From assembly GCF_029223195.1 (NCBI RefSeq), contig NZ_JARHUF010000009.1, positions 1-64,000 of the forward strand: a stretch of 64,000 nt of DNA. The letters are read 5' to 3'. Origin of the DNA: Vibrio sp. CAU 1672 (GTDB lineage: Bacteria > Pseudomonadota > Gammaproteobacteria > Enterobacterales > Vibrionaceae). Position 1 is the stretch's first letter, and each line of letters begins with the position of its first letter. This document shows, piece by piece, positions 18,527-29,286 of the stretch. A model generated the notes under the pieces. That model did not search any database. It was given only the letters and a program-made list of their open reading frames with translations, and was not told where the DNA came from. The position numbers and the translations under genes are program-made.

Positions 18527-19477
18527 TTATTCGCCCTGGACTCGACGTTCAATCGCATCCATCAGTTTACCGGTGATCGAGATATCAAACGCAGATTCGA
18601 TTTCGCGAATGCAGGTCGGGCTGGTCACGTTGATTTCGGTCAGCTTGTCGCCAATCACATCCAGACCAACGAAAATCAGGCCTTTCTCTTTGAGGGTCGG
18701 GGCTACCGCCAGGGCGATTTGTTTGTCGGTTTCACTCAGAGGACGCGCTTCTCCCGTGCCGCCTGCCGCCAGGTTACCGCGGGTTTCTCCTTCGGCCGGA
18801 ATGCGCGCCAGGCAGTAGGGCATGGGCTCACCGTCGACTACCAGAATACGTTTGTCACCATTGCTGATGTCCGGCACAAAGGCTTGTGCCATTGCGTAGT
18901 ACTCGCCGTTATTGGTCAGGGTTTCGATGATCACCGATACGTTAGGATCATTGTCTTTAACCCGGAAGATAGAGGCGCCGCCCATACCATCGAGCGGTTT
19001 CAGGATCACATCGCCATGCTGTTCGCGGAAGGCTTTGATCCTATCCGCTTTGCGTGTCACGATCGTCGTCGGCGTCAGTTCCGGGAACCAGGCGGTAAAG
19101 AGTTTTTCGTTGCAGTCACGAAGGCTCTGAGGTTTGTTGACAATCAGAGTGCCTTGCTCTTCAGCGCGCTCAAGGATGTAGGTGCCATAGATGTACTCGG
19201 TATCAAACGGCGGGTCTTTACGCATCAGGACGGCATCTAGTTCTGACAGCTCAATGCTCTGCTCGGAGCCAAATTCATACCAACCAGCAGGATCTTCTTT
19301 AAGTGTAACGATTTTAGTGTCTGCGATAGCTACGCCTTGATCGAGATGAAGATCGCCCATCTCCATATAATGAATTTCGTAGCCGCGGCGCTGTGCTTCA
19401 AGCAGCATGGCAAAGCTAGAATCTTTCTTAATGTTAATGGACGAGATTGGATCCATTACAATTCCGAGTTTGAGCAT
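18527..19477 (-). CDS. gshB: Glutathione synthetase
   Basis: ATP-grasp ligase that joins gamma-glutamylcysteine to glycine, the second step of glutathione synthesis. The N-terminal domain begins KLGIVMDPISSINI; the ATP-grasp part has LKPLDGMGGASIFRV and the ADP/Mg region EINVTSPTCIREIE. 316 residues, as in E. coli. A GGAGAACA site precedes ATG 19477. Only 14 bp after rsmE. Confidence 0.97.
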   Translation of the reverse strand: MLKLGIVMDPISSINIKKDSSFAMLLEAQRRGYEIHYMEMGDLHLDQGVAIADTKIVTLKEDPAGWYEFGSEQSIELSELDAVLMRKDPPFDTEYIYGTYILERAEEQGTLIVNKPQSLRDCNEKLFTAWFPELTPTTIVTRKADRIKAFREQHGDVILKPLDGMGGASIFRVKDNDPNVSVIIETLTNNGEYYAMAQAFVPDISNGDKRILVVDGEPMPYCLARIPAEGETRGNLAAGGTGEARPLSETDKQIALAVAPTLKEKGLIFVGLDVIGDKLTEINVTSPTCIREIESAFDISITGKLMDAIERRVQGE

Positions 19478-19491
19478 TATTGTTCTCCGTG

Positions 19492-20223
19492 TTAACCAAG
19501 ATCGCCGAAACGAACTTGTAAGGCTGTAATTGCGGTAAGCGCGGCGGTCTCGGTGCGTAGAACGCGTGGACCCAATAGCGTTTCTTCAAATTGGTGATCG
19601 CGGGTCATCTCGATCTCTTCGGCCGACAGGCCACCTTCAGGTCCGATCAACAGGCGCACTTTTTCCACCGGCGTCGGCAGGGTATTGATCGAGTATTTGG
19701 CGCGGGGGTGCAGATTGAGCTTGAGGCCGTCATACTGCTCCTGACACCACTCATCTAAGCTCATGATTGGACGGATCTCTGGCACGATATTGCGGCCTGA
19801 TTGCTCACAAGCGCTGATGGCGATCTTTTGCCACTGGGCGAGTTTTTTCTCAAAGCGCTTTTGATCCAGTTTGACGCCACAGCGCTCAGAAATCAGTGGA
19901 GTAATGGTGTTAACCCCTAACTCTACCGACTTTTGGATGGTGAATTCCATTTTTTCACCACGAGAGATGACCTGGCCGAGGTGCAAATCCAACGGGGATT
20001 CGCTGCTGCGCTCAACCCGCTCGGTGACCTCGACCATCACGTTCTTTTTGCTGACTTCGCTGATCACCGCGGGAAACTCAGCACCACTGCCGTCAAATAG
20101 CAATACTTCCTGGCCCTCTTTCATCCGCAGCACCCGGCCAATATGGCCGGCAGCATCGTCACTCAAAGCGAGCGTGCCAAGCTGTAGGATGGTGTCTGGG
20201 TGATAAATTCGGGGGATACGCAT
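19492..20223 (-). CDS. rsmE: 16S rRNA m3U1498 methyltransferase RsmE
   Basis: SPOUT-fold enzyme that methylates N3 of U1498 in the decoding region of 16S rRNA. An N-terminal PUA-like domain ([19 protein letters not shown]) precedes the knotted domain with [14 protein letters not shown] and [16 protein letters not shown]. 243 residues from ATG 20223; the eight residues before it in the same frame are not family-like. First gene of the run to ruvX. Confidence 0.96.
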   Translation of the reverse strand: MRIPRIYHPDTILQLGTLALSDDAAGHIGRVLRMKEGQEVLLFDGSGAEFPAVISEVSKKNVMVEVTERVERSSESPLDLHLGQVISRGEKMEFTIQKSVELGVNTITPLISERCGVKLDQKRFEKKLAQWQKIAISACEQSGRNIVPEIRPIMSLDEWCQEQYDGLKLNLHPRAKYSINTLPTPVEKVRLLIGPEGGLSAEEIEMTRDHQFEETLLGPRVLRTETAALTAITALQVRFGDLG

Positions 20224-20282
20224 CGTGTTTGGGTTTCCTGCATGCACATGTAGTTAGAGACTAACATGGATGCTTTGAAGGG

Positions 20283-20306
20283 AAAAAACAAGGGGCAAGA
20301 GCCCCC
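20283..20306 (-). terminator. Terminator after endA
   Basis: On the minus strand the stem GGGGC-TCTT-GCCCC is followed by TTGTTTTTT, 40 bp after the nuclease stop. Confidence 0.7.
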
Positions 20307-20344
20307 CATGCTAGATAATGACCGCTCCCTAGCGAAAAATAGTC

Positions 20345-21040
20345 CTACTGTGCCCGACAGGCCTGCTCGACAAACGGGTTATGTTTGCCCTGAACTTTGG
20401 CAATTCGCTTATCACGTTCACATTCCCATTTGTCGGCCGGGTAGGTTTTATTCCATGCATTCATCAACTGAGTCTGCTGCTTAGACAGTTTGAAACCGTA
20501 CTCTTGGCTCATATACAGGTAGGTGCGGGCAATCGAACCACGGGCGCGATCGGGTGGCATTACTTTACGTCGTTTAAAGTTGACCTGCATTTCACAGCGG
20601 CCATAGCTGGCTCCCTCCACGCCATTCCACTGGCTGAAATTGTAGTTAGAGCGATCGCCATTGACTTCTCCGATGGCGGGAGTGAGGTTGTGCAAATCGG
20701 CTTCCATTTGGCGGAACACCTTGTCATGGCGTGAGCAGTTTTTCCGTCCGCCGGTTTGCCAACACTTCCGCTGGTGGCCGAACTGCCAAGCCGGGACGAC
20801 ATGTTCCCACTCGATGCGTGAGGCACGCCGTTCCTGTTTACGGACTTGATAACCACAAGAGCTGAGGTCTGGTATTCCTTTTTTGCCTTGCCACTGGATG
20901 TCACAACCACAGTAGAAGCTGGTGGGGTGGTCACGATAGATTTTTACCGCTTCGCGTTTGGCGGCAGAAAATGACGTTGGCGGCGCAGCCATGGTGCTGC
21001 CGGCGAGCACTATCAGCAACACAGATAACAAGTATTTCAT
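20345..21040 (-). CDS. endA: Periplasmic/secreted endonuclease I (Dns type)
   Basis: Non-specific nuclease of the EndA/Vvn/Dns family that cuts DNA and RNA outside the cytoplasm; in vibrios Dns limits transformation and degrades extracellular DNA. A signal peptide (about 18 residues, ending STMA) leads a mature protein with the active-site segment [11 protein letters not shown]: Glu79 binds Mg and His80 is the general base. Asn127 lies in [12 protein letters not shown]. Eight Cys after the signal would form disulfides, which are needed for activity in this family. 231 residues. Its own terminator follows at 20283. Confidence 0.95.
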   Translation of the reverse strand: MKYLLSVLLIVLAGSTMAAPPTSFSAAKREAVKIYRDHPTSFYCGCDIQWQGKKGIPDLSSCGYQVRKQERRASRIEWEHVVPAWQFGHQRKCWQTGGRKNCSRHDKVFRQMEADLHNLTPAIGEVNGDRSNYNFSQWNGVEGASYGRCEMQVNFKRRKVMPPDRARGSIARTYLYMSQEYGFKLSKQQTQLMNAWNKTYPADKWECERDKRIAKVQGKHNPFVEQACRAQ

Positions 21041-21160
21041 AATTAAAGTCTTTAAAAAGTATGACGTTAATTATTCTACCACGCAGTTTTCGCTCATGTT
21101 GCTGAGTAAGTCGATAATAATTGTAGAAAGGAAGCCTGAGTTTACCGTGCCTGGTGGCGT

Positions 21161-21658
21161 TTAAGAGAGTTGCACACCGGTAAAGCTCAGCGGCTGGCTG
21201 CATTTCTGGCAGGAGTAGACCGCCTGTTTGCGTAGCACTTTGTTATGACGACGAATCGAGAGTGGGTAGGTGGTGCAGCTGCAGCGGTATTCGAAGGTCT
21301 TGCCTTGCACTGAGGCAACATCAAAGCTGTGGGTAGTTTTGGCTGGCACCTTAAATACGGCCTCCATCACTCCCTGCCATTCTTTTCCGTGCGGGCGAAC
21401 CCGGCCATACACTTGAAAGGTGATCAAGTGGGCGACTTCGTGCGGGATCACCTCGCTCAAGAAAGCTTGCGGGTTCTCTTGGAAGAGCTTAGGGTTCAGG
21501 CGAATCTCATTGAGTTGAAGGTAGGCTTTACCTGCGGCTTTACCCCGCACTCTGTATGTTAGCGAAGGGAAAGGGAAGGAGCGTTCAAAGGCGTGTTCGG
21601 CGAGCGCAACGCAATCTGCCATCACCTGCTGGGCTTGATAGCTCAGTTCTATGTCCAC
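21161..21658 (-). CDS. sprT: SprT-like zinc metalloprotein
   Basis: A SprT/Spartan-type protein with the zinc-protease motif H-E-x-x-H in [16 protein letters not shown] and a C-terminal zinc ribbon (pairs CSC and CQKC). The eukaryotic relative cleaves DNA-protein crosslinks; the bacterial role is unclear. About 165 residues. I chose GTG 21658 because GGAGAGAGCA lies at ideal distance; ATG 21670 in the same frame would add four residues. In E. coli sprT is next to endA, as here. Confidence 0.92.
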   Translation of the reverse strand: MDIELSYQAQQVMADCVALAEHAFERSFPFPSLTYRVRGKAAGKAYLQLNEIRLNPKLFQENPQAFLSEVIPHEVAHLITFQVYGRVRPHGKEWQGVMEAVFKVPAKTTHSFDVASVQGKTFEYRCSCTTYPLSIRRHNKVLRKQAVYSCQKCSQPLSFTGVQLS

Positions 21659-21689
21659 TGCTCTCTCCATTCAATCTTAACGTGGCAAT

Positions 21690-21714
21690 AAAAAGCCCCC
21701 GCAATTGCGAGGGC
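21690..21714 (-). terminator. Terminator after the DUF2189 gene
   Basis: On the minus strand CCCTCGC/GCGGGGG form a stem with T5 after it, 20 bp past the stop at 21735. Confidence 0.8.
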
Positions 21715-21734
21715 CGGATCATAGCATCTGTTAT

Positions 21735-22532
21735 CTATGGTGTGTGTTTTTTCTTGATGATCGCATGGTAAGCATGCCAGGTGGCATAACCGAGAATCGG
21801 CATGGTAAACAGCATCCCGATACCGTAGGTAGCAAAGCCGATCAAAATACCCCCACAGATGACGGCCGCCCAAACGATCATCGCCCCGAGGTTGGAGCGC
21901 ACCGCATTAAAGCTGGTGAATACCGCGGTCATCATATCCACGCGACGTTCCATCATTAACGGAATAGAAAATGCGGAAATGCTGAACACCACACAAGCAA
22001 GCACAAACCCTACTAATGAGCCAATGACGAGGAAAGGCAGGAACTCGGTCAGCGGGGCACCCTGTACGGAAGGATAAAGTGCATGCAACAGAGCGGCGAT
22101 ACGCATCCAGAAAATCATACACACCGCCAGCAGGACGGCAAACGCCCATTGGGAAGAGGAGTTACGGCCGATGGCTTTCATCGAGTGGAGTAAGCTGGCT
22201 TTGTGGCCTTTTTCTCTTTCCCAACTGGCGTCATACAATCCCAGCGCGAGGAATGGGCCGATCAGCATATACACCACCAAACTCGGCATTACGACCAAAT
22301 GCGTGCCTTGCCACTGGACCAGTAACACAATACCAATGGCGGCAGCCATAAAGCAGATGCCGTAAAACGCACTGATTAACGGCATGCGGACAAAATCGTG
22401 CAGGCCGAGTGCGAGCCAGTGGAAAGGCGCTGAAATACTGATCTGATTACAAGCAATGGTTCTGGCGTATTCATTATCTGGGACTTCCTTTCGTTTATTC
22501 CGGAAGTCGGATGGGTTGACAGTACGAGGCAT
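21735..22532 (-). CDS. DUF2189 integral membrane protein
   Basis: 265 residues with about six hydrophobic segments, among them FYGICFMAAAIGIVLLV, WAFAVLLAVCMIFWM and FLVIGSLVGFVLACVVF, and a short basic N-terminus (RTVNPSDFRNKRKEVPDN). It belongs to the DUF2189 family, to which no function is assigned; some relatives are annotated as cytochrome c oxidase subunit I-like, with little support. ATG 22532 is fixed by a perfect AAGGAGGAG site. Single gene with its own terminator. Confidence 0.85.
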   Translation of the reverse strand: MPRTVNPSDFRNKRKEVPDNEYARTIACNQISISAPFHWLALGLHDFVRMPLISAFYGICFMAAAIGIVLLVQWQGTHLVVMPSLVVYMLIGPFLALGLYDASWEREKGHKASLLHSMKAIGRNSSSQWAFAVLLAVCMIFWMRIAALLHALYPSVQGAPLTEFLPFLVIGSLVGFVLACVVFSISAFSIPLMMERRVDMMTAVFTSFNAVRSNLGAMIVWAAVICGGILIGFATYGIGMLFTMPILGYATWHAYHAIIKKKHTP

Positions 22533-22874
22533 AACTCCTCCTTGATAAATTCTCTTGGTGGCACCTGACACGAAACCAGAGCCCTGCTTGATGCCTGGCT
22601 TTACACTTGACTTTGCCGCGGTTGGCATCTGATGTCTGTTGGTTAACTGGACCAGTTACCGCAGTTAACATTATTTTAACTATTGGCACAGATAGGCAAA
22701 TTTACAAATTATTGGCTGTTTTTTTGTACAACCTTAAGCGGAGGTGTTTAGTCTGAATGGTGATCAGCCCAGACGGGGACGGCAGCGTGAAAAAGTGTAG
22801 TTGAGTATGACCATAAGGTTTGGCATTGAGCAAACGCTGATCGATTGCGGGCAGGTTTAAAAAGCGAACGGAGA
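22533..22874. other. Intergenic stretch between metK and the DUF2189 gene
   Basis: No open frame with coding character. A GTTAACTG/CAGTTAC-type inverted repeat lies near 22640-22660, about 110-120 bp before the DUF2189 start. I see nothing else. Confidence 0.4.
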
Positions 22875-22903
22875 TAAAAAAGCCCCCGCCTGAGGCGAGG
22901 GCT
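22875..22903 (-). terminator. metK terminator
   Basis: On the minus strand AGCCCTCGCC/GGCGGGGGCT with a T6 tail, 25 bp after the metK stop. Confidence 0.88.
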
Positions 22904-22927
22904 GAATTTAGTACGGGTTGGCGAGGA

Positions 22928-24079
22928 TTACAGGCCCGCAAACTCACGCAGCAGGGCAGCTTTGTCGGTAGCTTCCCAAGGGAACTCTTCACGACCAAAG
23001 TGGCCGTAAGCCGCTGTCTTCTTGTAAATTGGCTGCAGCAGGTTAAGCATCTCTTGCAGACCGTATGGACGCAGGTCGAAGAACTGACGTACCGCTTCAA
23101 TGATGATGTCGTGTGATACTTTTTCAGTACCGAACGTTTCCACCATGATAGAGGTAGGATCAGCAACACCAATCGCGTAAGAAAGCTGGATTTCACAACG
23201 CTCAGCCATACCCGCTGCTACAATGTTTTTCGCTACGTAACGCGCTGCATATGCGGCAGAGCGGTCCACTTTTGATGGATCTTTACCAGAGAAAGCACCG
23301 CCACCGTGACGGGCTGCACCGCCGTAGGTATCTACGATGATTTTACGGCCAGTCAGGCCACAGTCACCCATCGGGCCGCCGATCACGAAACGACCGGTTG
23401 GGTTGATGAAGTATTTAGTTTCTTTGTTCAGCCACTCTGAAGGCAGTACCGGTTTGATGATCTCTTCCATAACCGCTTCGCGTAGTGCTTCGGTTGAAAT
23501 AGAATCACAGTGCTGAGTCGACAGAACTACAGCATCAATACCTACGATCTTGCCCTGGTGGTACTGGAAAGTCACCTGAGATTTTGCATCCGGGCGCAAC
23601 CACGGCAGTGTGCCGTTTTTACGTACTTTGGCCTGACGCTGCATCAGACGGTGTGCATAAGTGATCGGTGCCGGCATCAGCACTTCAGTTTCGTTACAAG
23701 CGTAACCAAACATGATGCCCTGGTCGCCCGCGCCCTGTTCTTTTGGATCCGCTTTGTCAACGCCCTGGTTGATGTCTGGCGACTGTTTACCAATGGTGTT
23801 CAGTACCGCACAAGAATCGGCATCGAAGCCCATGTCAGAGTGAACGTAACCAATTTCACGCACGGTTTCACGAGTCAGCTCTTCGATGTCGACCCATGCA
23901 GATGTGGTGATTTCGCCACCCACCATTACCATGCCGGTTTTTACGTACGTTTCACAAGCAACACGTGCTTTTGGGTCTTGCTCTAGAATTGCATCAAGAA
24001 CTGCATCAGAGATTTGATCTGCGATTTTATCTGGATGACCTTCTGAAACCGACTCAGAAGTAAACAGGTGCTTAGCCAT
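22928..24079 (-). CDS. metK: S-adenosylmethionine synthetase
   Basis: Makes SAM from methionine and ATP; the tetramer is cytoplasmic. The active-site words are [18 protein letters not shown] near the N-terminus, [16 protein letters not shown] (about 115) and [20 protein letters not shown] (about 265). 383 residues, the normal length. It diverges from tkt, and tandem met boxes lie upstream, so repression by MetJ with SAM is expected. Its product feeds the several methyltransferases in this window. Confidence 0.98.
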   Translation of the reverse strand: MAKHLFTSESVSEGHPDKIADQISDAVLDAILEQDPKARVACETYVKTGMVMVGGEITTSAWVDIEELTRETVREIGYVHSDMGFDADSCAVLNTIGKQSPDINQGVDKADPKEQGAGDQGIMFGYACNETEVLMPAPITYAHRLMQRQAKVRKNGTLPWLRPDAKSQVTFQYHQGKIVGIDAVVLSTQHCDSISTEALREAVMEEIIKPVLPSEWLNKETKYFINPTGRFVIGGPMGDCGLTGRKIIVDTYGGAARHGGGAFSGKDPSKVDRSAAYAARYVAKNIVAAGMAERCEIQLSYAIGVADPTSIMVETFGTEKVSHDIIIEAVRQFFDLRPYGLQEMLNLLQPIYKKTAAYGHFGREEFPWEATDKAALLREFAGL

Positions 24080-24150
24080 GATAGCTCCAATTAAAAAGGG
24101 TTACGGCAGCCAGAGTCACCTCTCGCCGCCCAAGTAATAAGACGATTTGT

Positions 24151-24174
24151 AGCTGTTTCTACATCTAGACGTCT
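24151..24174 (-). promoter_or_regulatory. Tandem met boxes (MetJ operator) of metK
   Basis: Three adjacent 8-mers, AGCTGTTT, CTACATCT and AGACGTCT. The last is the perfect MetJ consensus and the others match 5 of 8. MetJ binds two or more tandem boxes, and the site lies about 75-95 bp upstream of the metK start. Confidence 0.75.
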
Positions 24175-24237
24175 ATTTTATGTTGCAACGCCCGAATTAC
24201 AAGTTCTTTTTGCTATGGAATTCACACTACTTATCAA

Positions 24238-24335
24238 CTAAACGTTTGCTTTAATTGGCGCGGATGTATGGCTCGGCGGCTCAAAGGCAGAAATGAACGG
24301 CTAAAAACAGAGAAAATGCTCAGTAAAACGTTTGC
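24238..24335. promoter_or_regulatory. Two ACGTTTGC palindromes upstream of tkt
   Basis: CTAAACGTTTGC (24238..24249) and TAAAACGTTTGC (24324..24335) each differ by two bases from the palindrome GCAAACGTTTGC found before fba. This core is that of LacI-family regulators such as PurR or Cra. The sites are 86 bp apart and lie 88-185 bp before the tkt start. Confidence 0.45.
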
Positions 24336-24422
24336 AGTAACTCAGGGGCTTTGAGACAATAGCGCGCAATCCCGTCTTACGACATTTTCTTATTAATTCG
24401 CTTAATGCACTCAGGAGCAGAC

Positions 24423-26417
24423 ATGTCTTCTCGTAAACATCTGGCAAATGCAATCCGCGCTCTTAGCATGGATGGTGTTCAACAAGCTAACTCTGGCCAC
24501 CCAGGCGCACCTATGGGTATGGCTGATATCGCTGAAGTTCTTTGGCGTTCTCACCTAAACCACAACCCAGCTAACCCAGAGTGGGCTGATCGTGACCGTT
24601 TCGTACTATCAAACGGCCACGGCTCAATGCTGATTTACTCTCTACTACACCTGAGCGGTTACGAGCTGTCTGTCGACGATCTTAAGAACTTCCGTCAGCT
24701 GCATTCTAAGACTCCAGGTCACCCAGAGTATGGCTACGCACCAGGTATTGAAACAACGACTGGTCCTCTGGGCCAAGGCATCACCAACGCTGTTGGTATG
24801 GCAATGGCAGAGAAAGCGCTAGCGGCTCAGTTCAACAAAGAAGGCCACGACATCGTTGACCACTTCACTTACGTGTTCATGGGCGACGGCTGTCTGATGG
24901 AAGGTATCTCACACGAGGCATGTTCTCTGGCTGGTACGCTAGGTCTGGGCAAACTGATCGCATTCTGGGATGACAACGGCATCTCTATCGATGGTCACGT
25001 TGAAGGCTGGTTCTCTGACGATACGCCTAAGCGTTTTGAAGCTTACGGTTGGCACGTAATCCCGGCAGTAGATGGTCACGATTCTGAAGCGATCAACGCA
25101 GCAATCGAAGCGGCAAAAGCGGATCCTCGCCCTACGCTGATTTGTACTAAAACTATCATCGGTTTTGGTTCGCCAAACAAATCTGGCTCACACGACTGTC
25201 ACGGCGCGCCACTAGGTGCGGAAGAAATCGCTGCAGCGCGTGAATTCCTGGGTTGGGAACACCCAGCATTTGAAATCCCAGCAGACGTATACGCTGAGTG
25301 GGACGCTAAAGCAGCCGGTGCTGAGAAAGAAGCCGCTTGGAACGCGAAGTTTGATGCGTATGCAGCAGCTTACCCGGCAGAAGCGGCAGAGCTAAAGCGT
25401 CGTCTAAACGGTGAACTTCCAGCTGAGTGGGAAGAGAAAGCAAGCCAAATCATTGCTGACCTTCAAGCAAACCCAGCCAACATCGCATCACGTAAAGCAT
25501 CGCAAAACGCACTGGAAGCGTTTGGTCAGATGCTGCCAGAATTCATGGGCGGCTCTGCTGACCTGGCGCCTTCTAACCTGACTATGTGGTCTGGTTCTAA
25601 GTCTCTGGAAGCGAGCGACTTCTCAGGTAACTACATCCACTACGGTGTACGTGAATTCGGTATGACGGCGATCATGAACGGTATCGCGCTACACGGTGGT
25701 TTTGTTCCTTACGGCGCAACCTTCCTGATGTTCATGGAATACGCTCGTAACGCAATGCGTATGGCTGCGCTGATGAAAGTTCAGAACATCCAGGTTTACA
25801 CCCACGACTCTATCGGTCTTGGCGAAGACGGCCCAACTCACCAACCAGTTGAGCAAATGGCGTCTCTGCGTCTGACTCCAAACATGAGCACATGGCGTCC
25901 ATGTGACCAGGTTGAGTCTGCCGTAGCATGGAAACTGGCGATTGAACGTAAAGATGGCCCATCAGCACTTATCTTCTCTCGTCAAAACCTGGCCCAGCAA
26001 GAGCGTGATGCTGAGCAGCTAGCGGACATCGCCAAAGGTGCTTACATCCTGAAAGACAGCGCTGGCAAGCCGGAGCTAATCCTGATCGCTACTGGTTCTG
26101 AAGTTGAACTGGCAGTGAAAGCAGCTGAGCAACTAACCGCTGAAGGTAAGCAAGTACGCGTGGTTTCAATGCCATCAACCGATGCATTCGACAAGCAAGA
26201 TGCCGCTTACCGTGAAGCTGTACTGCCATCAGACGTAACAGCACGTATCGCAGTAGAAGCGGGCATCGCGGATTTCTGGTACAAGTACGTTGGCTTTGGC
26301 GGCAAGATCATCGGTATGAGCACCTTCGGTGAATCTGCACCTGCTGATCAGCTGTTCGAAATGTTTGGTTTCACTGTCGAAAACGTAGTGAACACAGCAA
26401 AAGAACTACTCGCGTAA
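24423..26417 (+). CDS. tkt: Transketolase
   Basis: TPP enzyme of the pentose phosphate pathway that moves two-carbon units between sugar phosphates. The TPP motif starts at [18 protein letters not shown] and ends at the Asn of [13 protein letters not shown] near the start, [15 protein letters not shown] and SRQNLAQQ are family words. 664 residues. ATG 24423 follows AGGAGCAG; codon use is strongly biased, as expected of a highly expressed gene. Followed by a strong terminator. Confidence 0.98.
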   Translation: MSSRKHLANAIRALSMDGVQQANSGHPGAPMGMADIAEVLWRSHLNHNPANPEWADRDRFVLSNGHGSMLIYSLLHLSGYELSVDDLKNFRQLHSKTPGHPEYGYAPGIETTTGPLGQGITNAVGMAMAEKALAAQFNKEGHDIVDHFTYVFMGDGCLMEGISHEACSLAGTLGLGKLIAFWDDNGISIDGHVEGWFSDDTPKRFEAYGWHVIPAVDGHDSEAINAAIEAAKADPRPTLICTKTIIGFGSPNKSGSHDCHGAPLGAEEIAAAREFLGWEHPAFEIPADVYAEWDAKAAGAEKEAAWNAKFDAYAAAYPAEAAELKRRLNGELPAEWEEKASQIIADLQANPANIASRKASQNALEAFGQMLPEFMGGSADLAPSNLTMWSGSKSLEASDFSGNYIHYGVREFGMTAIMNGIALHGGFVPYGATFLMFMEYARNAMRMAALMKVQNIQVYTHDSIGLGEDGPTHQPVEQMASLRLTPNMSTWRPCDQVESAVAWKLAIERKDGPSALIFSRQNLAQQERDAEQLADIAKGAYILKDSAGKPELILIATGSEVELAVKAAEQLTAEGKQVRVVSMPSTDAFDKQDAAYREAVLPSDVTARIAVEAGIADFWYKYVGFGGKIIGMSTFGESAPADQLFEMFGFTVENVVNTAKELLA

Positions 26418-26435
26418 GCTTACGCAGGTAAAAGA

Positions 26436-26465
26436 AAAACCGAGCGTTACTGCTCGGTTTTTTTG
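26436..26465 (+). terminator. tkt terminator
   Basis: The stem AAAACCGAGC/GCTCGGTTTT with T7, 20 bp after the stop. Confidence 0.9.
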
Positions 26466-26791
26466 TGCCTGTTCAAACCCGTTTCCCCACAGTTATCCTT
26501 CTCTTTGTGTCCACACTCCTTAGCGGTGACATAGCGATCCATAGCGTAGCAATCACTGCCGTTAATAAAGGTGTTATCCCAGAGCTTTGAGAACCCAAGC
26601 AGGGGGGGCGTAACGGCTTGGTTTGCGCACCAGAACTGCACCGTGCGGTGTTTCCCTGCTGCATCGCTGACAAAAGTGAATAGCGGGAAAAACGGACATA
26701 CGCATTTCCTTTTGCTGGTCAAACAATGAGCTAAAGTATTTGTGGAGTGTGTTGCATAAAAGATCACTATGTTACCAGTATGAATAGTCAC
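26447..26791 (-). CDS. Possible orphan or decayed ORF behind tkt
   Basis: An open frame of up to 114 codons from a GTG, convergent with tkt; its stop lies inside the tkt terminator. The C-terminal two thirds reads like real protein (TVQFWCANQAVTPPLL, then NGSDCYAMDRYVTAKECG) with several Cys and aromatic residues. The N-terminus is poor and no ribosome site precedes the GTG. I do not recognise a family. It may be a small Cys-rich protein, the end of a decayed gene, or chance. Confidence 0.25.
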   Translation of the reverse strand: MTIHTGNIVIFYATHSTNTLAHCLTSKRKCVCPFFPLFTFVSDAAGKHRTVQFWCANQAVTPPLLGFSKLWDNTFINGSDCYAMDRYVTAKECGHKEKDNCGETGLNRHKKTEQ

Positions 26792-26898
26792 TGAAATGAA
26801 AAGATATTTTACCGCGACGGAGAACAGTTACTTAATGCGTTCCGTCTTGGCATCAGGTACTATCTGTGACACGAAAATTTAGGTAAGGCGAAGGAAAA
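26466..26898. other. tkt-epd gap
   Basis: Apart from the doubtful minus-strand ORF (26447..26791) I see only the leader of epd. V. cholerae carries irgA/irgB at this junction, to my knowledge; nothing like them is present here. Confidence 0.4.
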
Positions 26899-27936
26899 AT
26901 GCTAAAGGTTGCGATCAATGGATTTGGACGTATCGGTCGTAATGTGCTGCGAGCTGTTTATGAGAGTGGCAAAGATCAGCAAATTAAGGTAGTCGCGGTC
27001 AATGAGCTTGCTCAACCTGAGGCGATGGCACACCTGCTGCAATATGACACCAGTCATGGACGCTTTGGTAAAAAAGTGTCGCATGATCAGGAGCACCTGT
27101 ACATTCATCACAATAGCGGTGAGTATGACCCGATCCGAATCCTGCATCTGGCAGAAATCGAGTTGCTGCCGTGGCACGATTTAGAAGTGGACATCGTGCT
27201 CGATTGTACCGGTTTTTATGGCTGTCAAGCGGATGGATTAGCGCATATTGAAGCGGGCGCGAAAAAAGTGCTGTTTTCCCACCCGGGAGCCAATGATATG
27301 GACAACACCATTATCTATGGCGTCAACCACCACACTTTGAAGGACGAACATCGAATCGTCTCTAATGGTTCTTGTACCACCAACTGTATTGTGCCGGTGA
27401 TTAAAGTGCTGGATGAGGCGTTTGGCATTGAATCGGGGACCATCACCACCATCCATTCGTCGATGAATGACCAGCAGGTCATTGATGCTTACCATACCGA
27501 TTTACGCCGTACACGGTCGGCGAGCCAGTCGATTATTCCGGTAGACACCAAGTTGCACAAAGGGATTGAACGGGTATTCCCGAAATTTTCTAACAAATTT
27601 GAGGCGATATCCGTGCGCGTGCCGACAGTTAATGTGACCGCGATGGATTTAAGTGTCACAATTCGTACAAATGTGAAAGTTAATGACGTAAATCAAACCA
27701 TTGTTAACGCATCTCAGTGTACATTACACGACATTGTTGACTATACTGAATCGCCACTCGTTTCTATCGACTTTAACCACGATCCCCATAGTGCGATAGT
27801 TGATGGAACTCAGACGCGAGTGAGTAACGGGCAGTTAGTGAAAATGCTTGTTTGGTGCGATAACGAATGGGGCTTTGCTAACCGTATGCTGGATACGGCG
27901 TTAGCAATGCAAGCTTGTTCACAGGTGGAGTATTAG
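26899..27936 (+). CDS. epd: D-erythrose-4-phosphate dehydrogenase
   Basis: GAPDH-family enzyme that oxidises erythrose 4-phosphate to 4-phosphoerythronate, the first step of the long PLP route. It has the Rossmann start [18 protein letters not shown], the catalytic Cys in [13 protein letters not shown] and the E4P-type segment [16 protein letters not shown]. 345 residues. An AAGGAAAAA site precedes ATG 26899. It leads epd-pgk-fba; its codon use is much less biased than that of pgk and fba. Confidence 0.95.
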   Translation: MLKVAINGFGRIGRNVLRAVYESGKDQQIKVVAVNELAQPEAMAHLLQYDTSHGRFGKKVSHDQEHLYIHHNSGEYDPIRILHLAEIELLPWHDLEVDIVLDCTGFYGCQADGLAHIEAGAKKVLFSHPGANDMDNTIIYGVNHHTLKDEHRIVSNGSCTTNCIVPVIKVLDEAFGIESGTITTIHSSMNDQQVIDAYHTDLRRTRSASQSIIPVDTKLHKGIERVFPKFSNKFEAISVRVPTVNVTAMDLSVTIRTNVKVNDVNQTIVNASQCTLHDIVDYTESPLVSIDFNHDPHSAIVDGTQTRVSNGQLVKMLVWCDNEWGFANRMLDTALAMQACSQVEY

Positions 27937-28086
27937 GTGAGCAAGAATATGGAGATTTTTTATTTCAGATCTTGAAATAAAATGCCGGTATCTCCATATC
28001 AGTAACCAGTTTGAAGAATTAACAGGCTTGGCAGGATTGCCGAGTTTTCAAAAACTTTAATTATTAAATATTTGAGAGGACACATC

Positions 28087-29247
28087 ATGTCTGTAATCAA
28101 GATGACTGACCTGGATCTAGCAGGTAAACGTGTATTCATCCGTGCTGACCTAAACGTGCCAGTAAAAGACGGTAAAGTAACTTCTGATGCACGTATCATC
28201 GCATCTCTTCCAACTATCAAACTATGCCTAGAAGCAGGCGCGAAAGTGATGGTTACATCTCACCTGGGTCGCCCAACTGAAGGTGAATACGCTGAAGAGT
28301 TCTCTCTACAACCTGTTGTTAACTACCTGAACGACGCACTAGATTGCGAAGTGAAACTTGCGAAAGACTACCTAGACGGTCTAGAGCTAAACGCTGGTGA
28401 ACTAGTTGTTCTGGAAAACGTTCGCTTTAACAAAGGCGAGAAGAAAAACGACGAAGAGCTATCTAAGAAATACGCTGCACTATGTGACGTGTTCGTAATG
28501 GATGCATTCGGTACCGCTCACCGTGCACAAGCGTCTACTCACGGCGTTGGTATGAATGCACCGGTAGCATGTGCTGGTCCTCTACTGGCTGCAGAACTTG
28601 AAGCGCTAGGTAAAGCAATGGATAACCCAGAGCGTCCACTAGTGGCTATCGTTGGTGGTTCTAAAGTTTCTACTAAACTAACCGTTCTTGAGTCGCTATC
28701 TAAAGTTGCTGACCAACTAGTTGTTGGTGGCGGTATCGCGAACACATTCATCGCTGCAGCTGGCCACAACGTAGGTAAGTCTCTGTACGAAGCAGACCTG
28801 GTTGAAACCGCTCAAAAGCTAATGAAAGAGTGTTCTATCCCAGTTGCAACTGACGTTGCATGTGCGAAAGCATTCGACGAAAACGCAGAAGCTGAAATCA
28901 AGCACGTTTCTGAAGTTGCTGACGACGACATGATCTTCGACCTTGGCCCAGATTCAACGGCGGCTCTGGCTGAAATCATCGGTAACGCGAAAACTATCCT
29001 ATGGAACGGCCCAGTAGGTGTATTCGAATTCAAGAACTTCGAAGCAGGTACTAAAGGTATCTCTGAAGCAATCGCTCAGTCTGCAGGTTTCTCTGTAGCA
29101 GGTGGTGGTGACACGCTAGCGGCTATCGACAAGTTCGGTATCAAAGCTGACGTTTCTTACATCTCTACTGGCGGCGGTGCATTCCTTGAGTTCGTAGAAG
29201 GTAAAGTACTACCAGCAGTTGCGATGCTAGAAGAGCGCGCTAAGTAA
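28087..29247 (+). CDS. pgk: Phosphoglycerate kinase
   Basis: Transfers phosphate from 1,3-bisphosphoglycerate to ADP in glycolysis. Substrate-binding words [17 protein letters not shown] near the N-terminus and [12 protein letters not shown]; the hinge and ATP part has [26 protein letters not shown] and the C-terminal [13 protein letters not shown]. 386 residues. ATG 28087 follows GAGAGGACA. The codon bias is extreme, with many CTA Leu codons. A terminator separates it from fba. Confidence 0.98.
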   Translation: MSVIKMTDLDLAGKRVFIRADLNVPVKDGKVTSDARIIASLPTIKLCLEAGAKVMVTSHLGRPTEGEYAEEFSLQPVVNYLNDALDCEVKLAKDYLDGLELNAGELVVLENVRFNKGEKKNDEELSKKYAALCDVFVMDAFGTAHRAQASTHGVGMNAPVACAGPLLAAELEALGKAMDNPERPLVAIVGGSKVSTKLTVLESLSKVADQLVVGGGIANTFIAAAGHNVGKSLYEADLVETAQKLMKECSIPVATDVACAKAFDENAEAEIKHVSEVADDDMIFDLGPDSTAALAEIIGNAKTILWNGPVGVFEFKNFEAGTKGISEAIAQSAGFSVAGGGDTLAAIDKFGIKADVSYISTGGGAFLEFVEGKVLPAVAMLEERAK

Positions 29248-29253
29248 TTAAGT

Positions 29254-29285
29254 GAAAGCGGGGGAGTTACTCTCCCGCTTTCTTG
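29254..29285 (+). terminator. pgk terminator
   Basis: The stem AAAGCGGGGGAG/CTCCCGCTTT with TCTTG after it lies between pgk and fba. Some read-through to fba is possible. Confidence 0.8.
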
Positions 29286-29286
29286 T

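Noticed and set aside
22702..23196. Long minus-strand frame overlapping the end of metK
   Set aside because: It is an out-of-frame shadow of metK that runs on past its terminator.
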